A stretch of 64,000 nucleotides of DNA from Fistulifera solaris (taxonomy: Eukaryota; Bacillariophyta; Bacillariophyceae; Naviculales; Stauroneidaceae). The translations under genes were made by a program, and so were the position numbers. The stretch spans positions 682,001 to 746,000 of the forward strand of contig AP026142.1 in NCBI GenBank assembly GCA_030295235.1. The letters are read 5' to 3'. The notes beneath the pieces were generated by a model, which was not told the origin of the DNA, made no database searches, and worked only from the letters and a program-made list of their open reading frames with translations. Positions 60,499 to 64,000 of this stretch are shown in pieces (positions within the stretch are counted from its first letter, which is position 1; every line of letters starts with the position of its first letter).

Positions 60499-62831
60499 TT
60501 ACGAACGCAAAAAGCAAGGATGGATTTCACCGACCTCAAAAAGTGATTCCATCACGTCCGTTTCTATGACAGAGACGCCGCATGCATCCGAACAAAACAA
60601 AGAATCGAAACGGCGGTGTCGAGTGCATCCTTTACGAACACATAGAGATGTTTCACGTCCTGGAGTTGGAGTCGATTCTTTTGCTCCAAATCTATTGTCT
60701 GGATCAAATATATTTGTCACTTCTCGCTCGAATCCGACGGGCTTTTCCCTAGCTGTATCTCGCATCAAGAAGTGTAACATATTGTGCCGATCTGTATAAA
60801 CTTCTGCGTCTTCAATTGACACGAGCAGGCGCTCTAACTCTTTGCTCGACTCCGGGCTCTATCTTTCGCACGGTACCCTAGTCCGCGTCCAAGCCGCTGC
60901 ACCATATCCGACCATTGCTTTTCCGCTTTTTCGTGACGAGCTACTACGCTGCGTGTGTGGCCATCAATATGAGAGACAGACACGCTTCCCAAAGGCCATT
61001 TGTATGTTCCTCCATGCCTGGAAAACGAGGCCTGGCGCATGACAGCCGAAGTAGCCAATGCTCGTCTTAGTTGGACCATACGTTGGCGTTCAATACGCTC
61101 GGCACCACGAGGAAATTCTTCCAGGAAGCGAACCTCTTCGTGACAAAAGTCACAAATAGGAATAAAAGGTTCTTTCATGTTCTTTCGAATGGAGTAGTTC
61201 TCGTAATGCCCCCCACAAGCAGGATGACGCCATGTGCCGCATTTAGAACAACATACCATCAGCTCATTCGGATATAATTCAGTAACTTGAAAACAATATG
61301 CAAATTCAGGTTGACCCTCTTTTGTGCGAATTCGATGTATTTTACAATGAGGCAATTTCTCCAGACATCCCGGCTCCGCAAGACTGGAGAGTCGTTTTCG
61401 TATCTTCCTTTCGTTGGCCCGAAATTTGGCAGTCTTCATGTCTTCTGATTCTTTGAAATTGTCCTCATCACTCGTTTCCCCTGCTGCATGGCGTTCGCGT
61501 CGGATACCGGTCACGGAGGGCCACCATGTATCAACAGGTACGGAAGGGGTCACAACGGCTAATATCTTTTTCTTACTCGCTTTTACCCCATTGGAGTCTT
61601 TCTTGGTCCCGTTGCGTGAAGCATCAGCTATTGTATTTGCGGAAAGAGAAGTTGTCGTGACAAAAGAGCTTGGAAGTTGATCATAAGATTCGTCATAAAC
61701 TGGTTCGGGCGGCAAAGAGGTAATCCAGATTGAAATCGAGCAGTTGAGATGGATTCATACGGCTCGATAGAAAAAGAAATCGTTGCACTCTCTTGCCCCA
61801 CGTTAATTTCAAAAAGGCTTCCTCTGCGCCTAACTTTTTCAAGTCAAGTAAAACCCTGGCCTCCTGATCCGTTCTGGCCACAGCAGCAGCGGCTTCCACT
61901 AGCATGTCCATAGTGCCGGCTGAAGGCATCGGCGTTTCCTCAACGATCTCGGCGTCTTCGTAGACTTTGTGTTCAGCGCTGCTATTTTCGTTCGGAGGTT
62001 GTTTTAATGCTACATTAAGGGGTGAAAGCGCTCGAGAATTTTGGCGGGGTCGCTTGGACTTGGGGAGTTTTGACCCAGATGCTTCCGAAGACGTCCTCCT
62101 TTTCTTTGATTCTTTCGGAACTACACGTGATGGGTTTTCATCGGCACTTGCTAGAGAAGCCGCAACAGGCACTTGCTTTTCAGGAGGTGGTGATTGCGAA
62201 GGACTATGACTTGTTTTTTTGGTCACTTGCGAGGAGGGAAGCAATGGGACTGGCGATTGCTGCTGTGCACGGAGTGCGGCCGCTAGTAACGCGGGAGAGC
62301 TGCTAGCGCTCAAATTGGGAGAATTTGATCGCGAAACATCGTCGACTGTAATCACCGCCCCAAGTTGCTGGCGTCGTAACTCTTCTTGATATCGTAACTG
62401 AGCCTGCGCTACCTGCTCGCGCCGAAGATTTAGCTGTTCGGAAAGCAACAAATTCTGGTAATGCTGCAGATCCGACAAGTCATGTAACGGATCTGCCAGC
62501 GCCCTCAACTGATGACTTTGTACGTGCTGGCCAAGCTGTTCCTGCAAAAGCAGTTGTCGGATCTGCTGGTCTCTTTGCAGATCATGCTGTTGACGTTGTT
62601 GCGATTGTAATAACACCGAAAGGTCGTCGACTTGCGTTAAACCGAGCGCTGCTCGTAGCTGTGCTTGAGTCAACTACAACAAAATAATAATAATATTATC
62701 AGAATAAAGAGATTTGGTCATGATGAAATCGCTCTCTTGACTCCGAAAACATAAGATATCTTCGCTCGTGATAAACATACCTGAGTATTTCCATTTCCAC
62801 CAGCTGCGTCGAAAGGGAATCTTCGGTCCAT
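60499..62831 (-). CDS. PHD-like/CFP1-Spp1-type zinc-finger chromatin protein
   Basis: About 740 aa, two exons: MDRRFPFDAAGGNGNTQ (62831-62781) then a 107-nt intron (GTATGT to TTGTAG) to LTQAQLRAALGL. The N-terminal third is Gln/Leu-rich (QQRQQHDLQRDQQIRQLLL), as in transcription co-regulators. A basic NLS-like segment (KESKKRRTSSEAS, KLPKSKRPRQN) follows. The PHD-like finger reads MVCCSKCGTWRHPACGGHYEN to ICDFCHEEV near residue 490. A second Cys cluster CVRKGCTRHRRFDSLFCSDACG near 700 resembles the C-terminal cluster of CFP1/Spp1, a Set1-complex subunit. Frame breaks lie at about 61714-61716 (one base extra) and near 60840 (one base missing). Membership of a Set1-like complex is inference. 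Confidence 0.72.
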
Positions 62832-64000
62832 GATCTTGCTTCGCAATACTTCGACAGCCTACAACGATATGAAAGAGAAGGGGATGAGATCTGTCGAAAA
62901 GATGCGAATAGAAACAATACGTTAATACAACGCCTTGAGACACACCCACATTCTGTTTATCCGATGAACACCGTTATGCGATATATATCGATATTTCTCT
63001 CGATAGCACGATTCAGGCAACTTACCTTGTTAACAAAAAGAAATTCAAAACGAAGAAGCAGCAAAACAAGTGATTAACCGCAAGAATCATGAATTGCCGT
63101 GATACCTCTATAACGCCGCTGTGTTGTAAAAAAGTGGCTTGTGCCTTCGTGGTGCTTTTCGACCGAAAGACGAAGCAGCCACACAACGCTCACCAAGGAA
63201 GACGACGAGAACAACACGCGGGACGCGGGCAACGCTACCCCGAGCGAGTGTACAATTTGGGTCACTGCTAAATGGGACTAACTTCATACTCGACTTCAAT
63301 GTAGCATGTAGAAAGACGGAGGATTGCCCTTCTCGAAGGCTCTTCGATAACAAGGGTCTCGAAATGTCGCTTTTCTTTCATGTTCGTATCTGACAAAATG
63401 ACTTTGTCAGATTTACTAGTGTGAGTGCAAACGGTCATCAACACGAATTGTTCTTTGTCTATAATTTGTACAATGAGGAACATCACCGGCGACATAATAC
63501 TCACGGATTTTGGTCATTTGTGTCTTTTTATTATCGACTGTCGCGTAACTGGTAAAATGTACTCTTGAGCGGAAGACCATAATCCATAAACATAAACTAA
63601 ACCAGAACCTGGTTTAGGACGCAGCAACCATAGCTTGAAGCTAAAACCCAAAGGAGTCTCTGCTTAACCTGCGCAACGGCCCACAATGCACATTCAGCCG
63701 AACACATTGACATCTATAAATCTAAATGGCAAGCCCATTGCTAAATTACAATCAAACATTCCAAACCTCAAATGTATGAGAATTCTAGATGTCTAGTCAA
63801 CACACACACACACAGATAATCCTCGTCTTTATTCCTAATTTCCTAGAGTCAGATTGCAAATTTGCGTTGACGTCAAGATTGATTCACTTCTATCTATCCT
63901 CTAGCGACGTGGCCTAGAATAAAGAGAAGAAGTAGCAAAGGTGATTGCAGGCAACGTTATTTAACCTCTATTCGTAGACAACTGACCAATTGAGCACCCC
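62832..64000. other. Window end, no supported gene
   Basis: The first 50 bases are probably the 5' leader of the zinc-finger gene, with a possible acceptor TCGTTGTAG. Frames at 63089-63393 on both strands lack domain features. A (CA)7-8 microsatellite lies at about 63800-63815. A gene continuing beyond 64000 cannot be excluded. Confidence 0.4.

Noticed and set aside
62950-63504. Genes in the last kilobase on either strand
   Set aside because: Open frames on both strands mirror each other across a low-complexity Arg/Thr-rich stretch; no supporting start, splice or domain evidence.

Overview
The window reads as compact nuclear DNA of a unicellular stramenopile alga, most like a pennate diatom (inference). 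Evidence for this: a bZIP-PAS transcription factor of the type known from diatoms, integrase-repeat (INT_rpt) and ankyrin-like repeat proteins common in diatoms, a thylakoid-lumen precursor with both a signal peptide and a twin-arginine segment, a CRT-like transporter, short GT-AG introns (about 68-200 nt, two longer), gene gaps often below 1 kb, and strand alternation with no operons. I recognise about 33 protein genes and one tRNA-Glu(CTC). No virus, CRISPR array or intact transposon is visible.

Layout. 0-12.6 kb: DIS3L2-type exoribonuclease, ankyrin-like protein, ribosome factor RPF2, ornithine cyclodeaminase-like enzyme, PX-domain protein, proteasome ATPase RPT3, SET-domain methyltransferase. 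12.6-22 kb: lumenal protein, PPR-like protein, a ribokinase/TIM-barrel isomerase fusion, TDP1, secreted intradiol-dioxygenase-like protein. 22-34 kb: SLC4 anion transporter, DUF1275 membrane protein, armadillo-type protein, a small unknown protein, HIT zinc-finger protein, HAD phosphatase, Hsp70-like ATPase. 34-45 kb: modular secreted chitin-deacetylase-like enzyme, CRT-like transporter, a double-bZIP protein next to a bZIP-PAS protein, INT_rpt protein, membrane thioredoxin. 46-64 kb: TPR-like protein, RAD6 E2, L7Ae-fold protein, FAD monooxygenase, tRNA-Glu, small unknown gene, EMG1, PLAC8 protein, unknown protein, 2OG-Fe(II) oxygenase, Spp1/CFP1-like zinc-finger protein.

Most genes here are housekeeping functions that do not form one pathway. 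Functional neighbours include ribosome/snoRNP assembly (RPF2, EMG1, the HIT protein), proteolysis (RPT3, RAD6), and the two adjacent bZIP factors.

Two features dominate interpretation. First, at least 14 conserved genes are split by single-base frame breaks, nearly all at homopolymer runs and in both directions. This looks like assembly indel error, and I give full gene spans across the breaks. Second, intergenic DNA holds recurring short elements that no gene explains: an interrupted palindrome GACTG-N5-CAGTC, the 9-mer TACGGAGTA, GTACTTTGTA, and tandem GGTACC tracts. The most notable gene is the kinase-isomerase fusion carrying a signal-peptide-like N-terminus.
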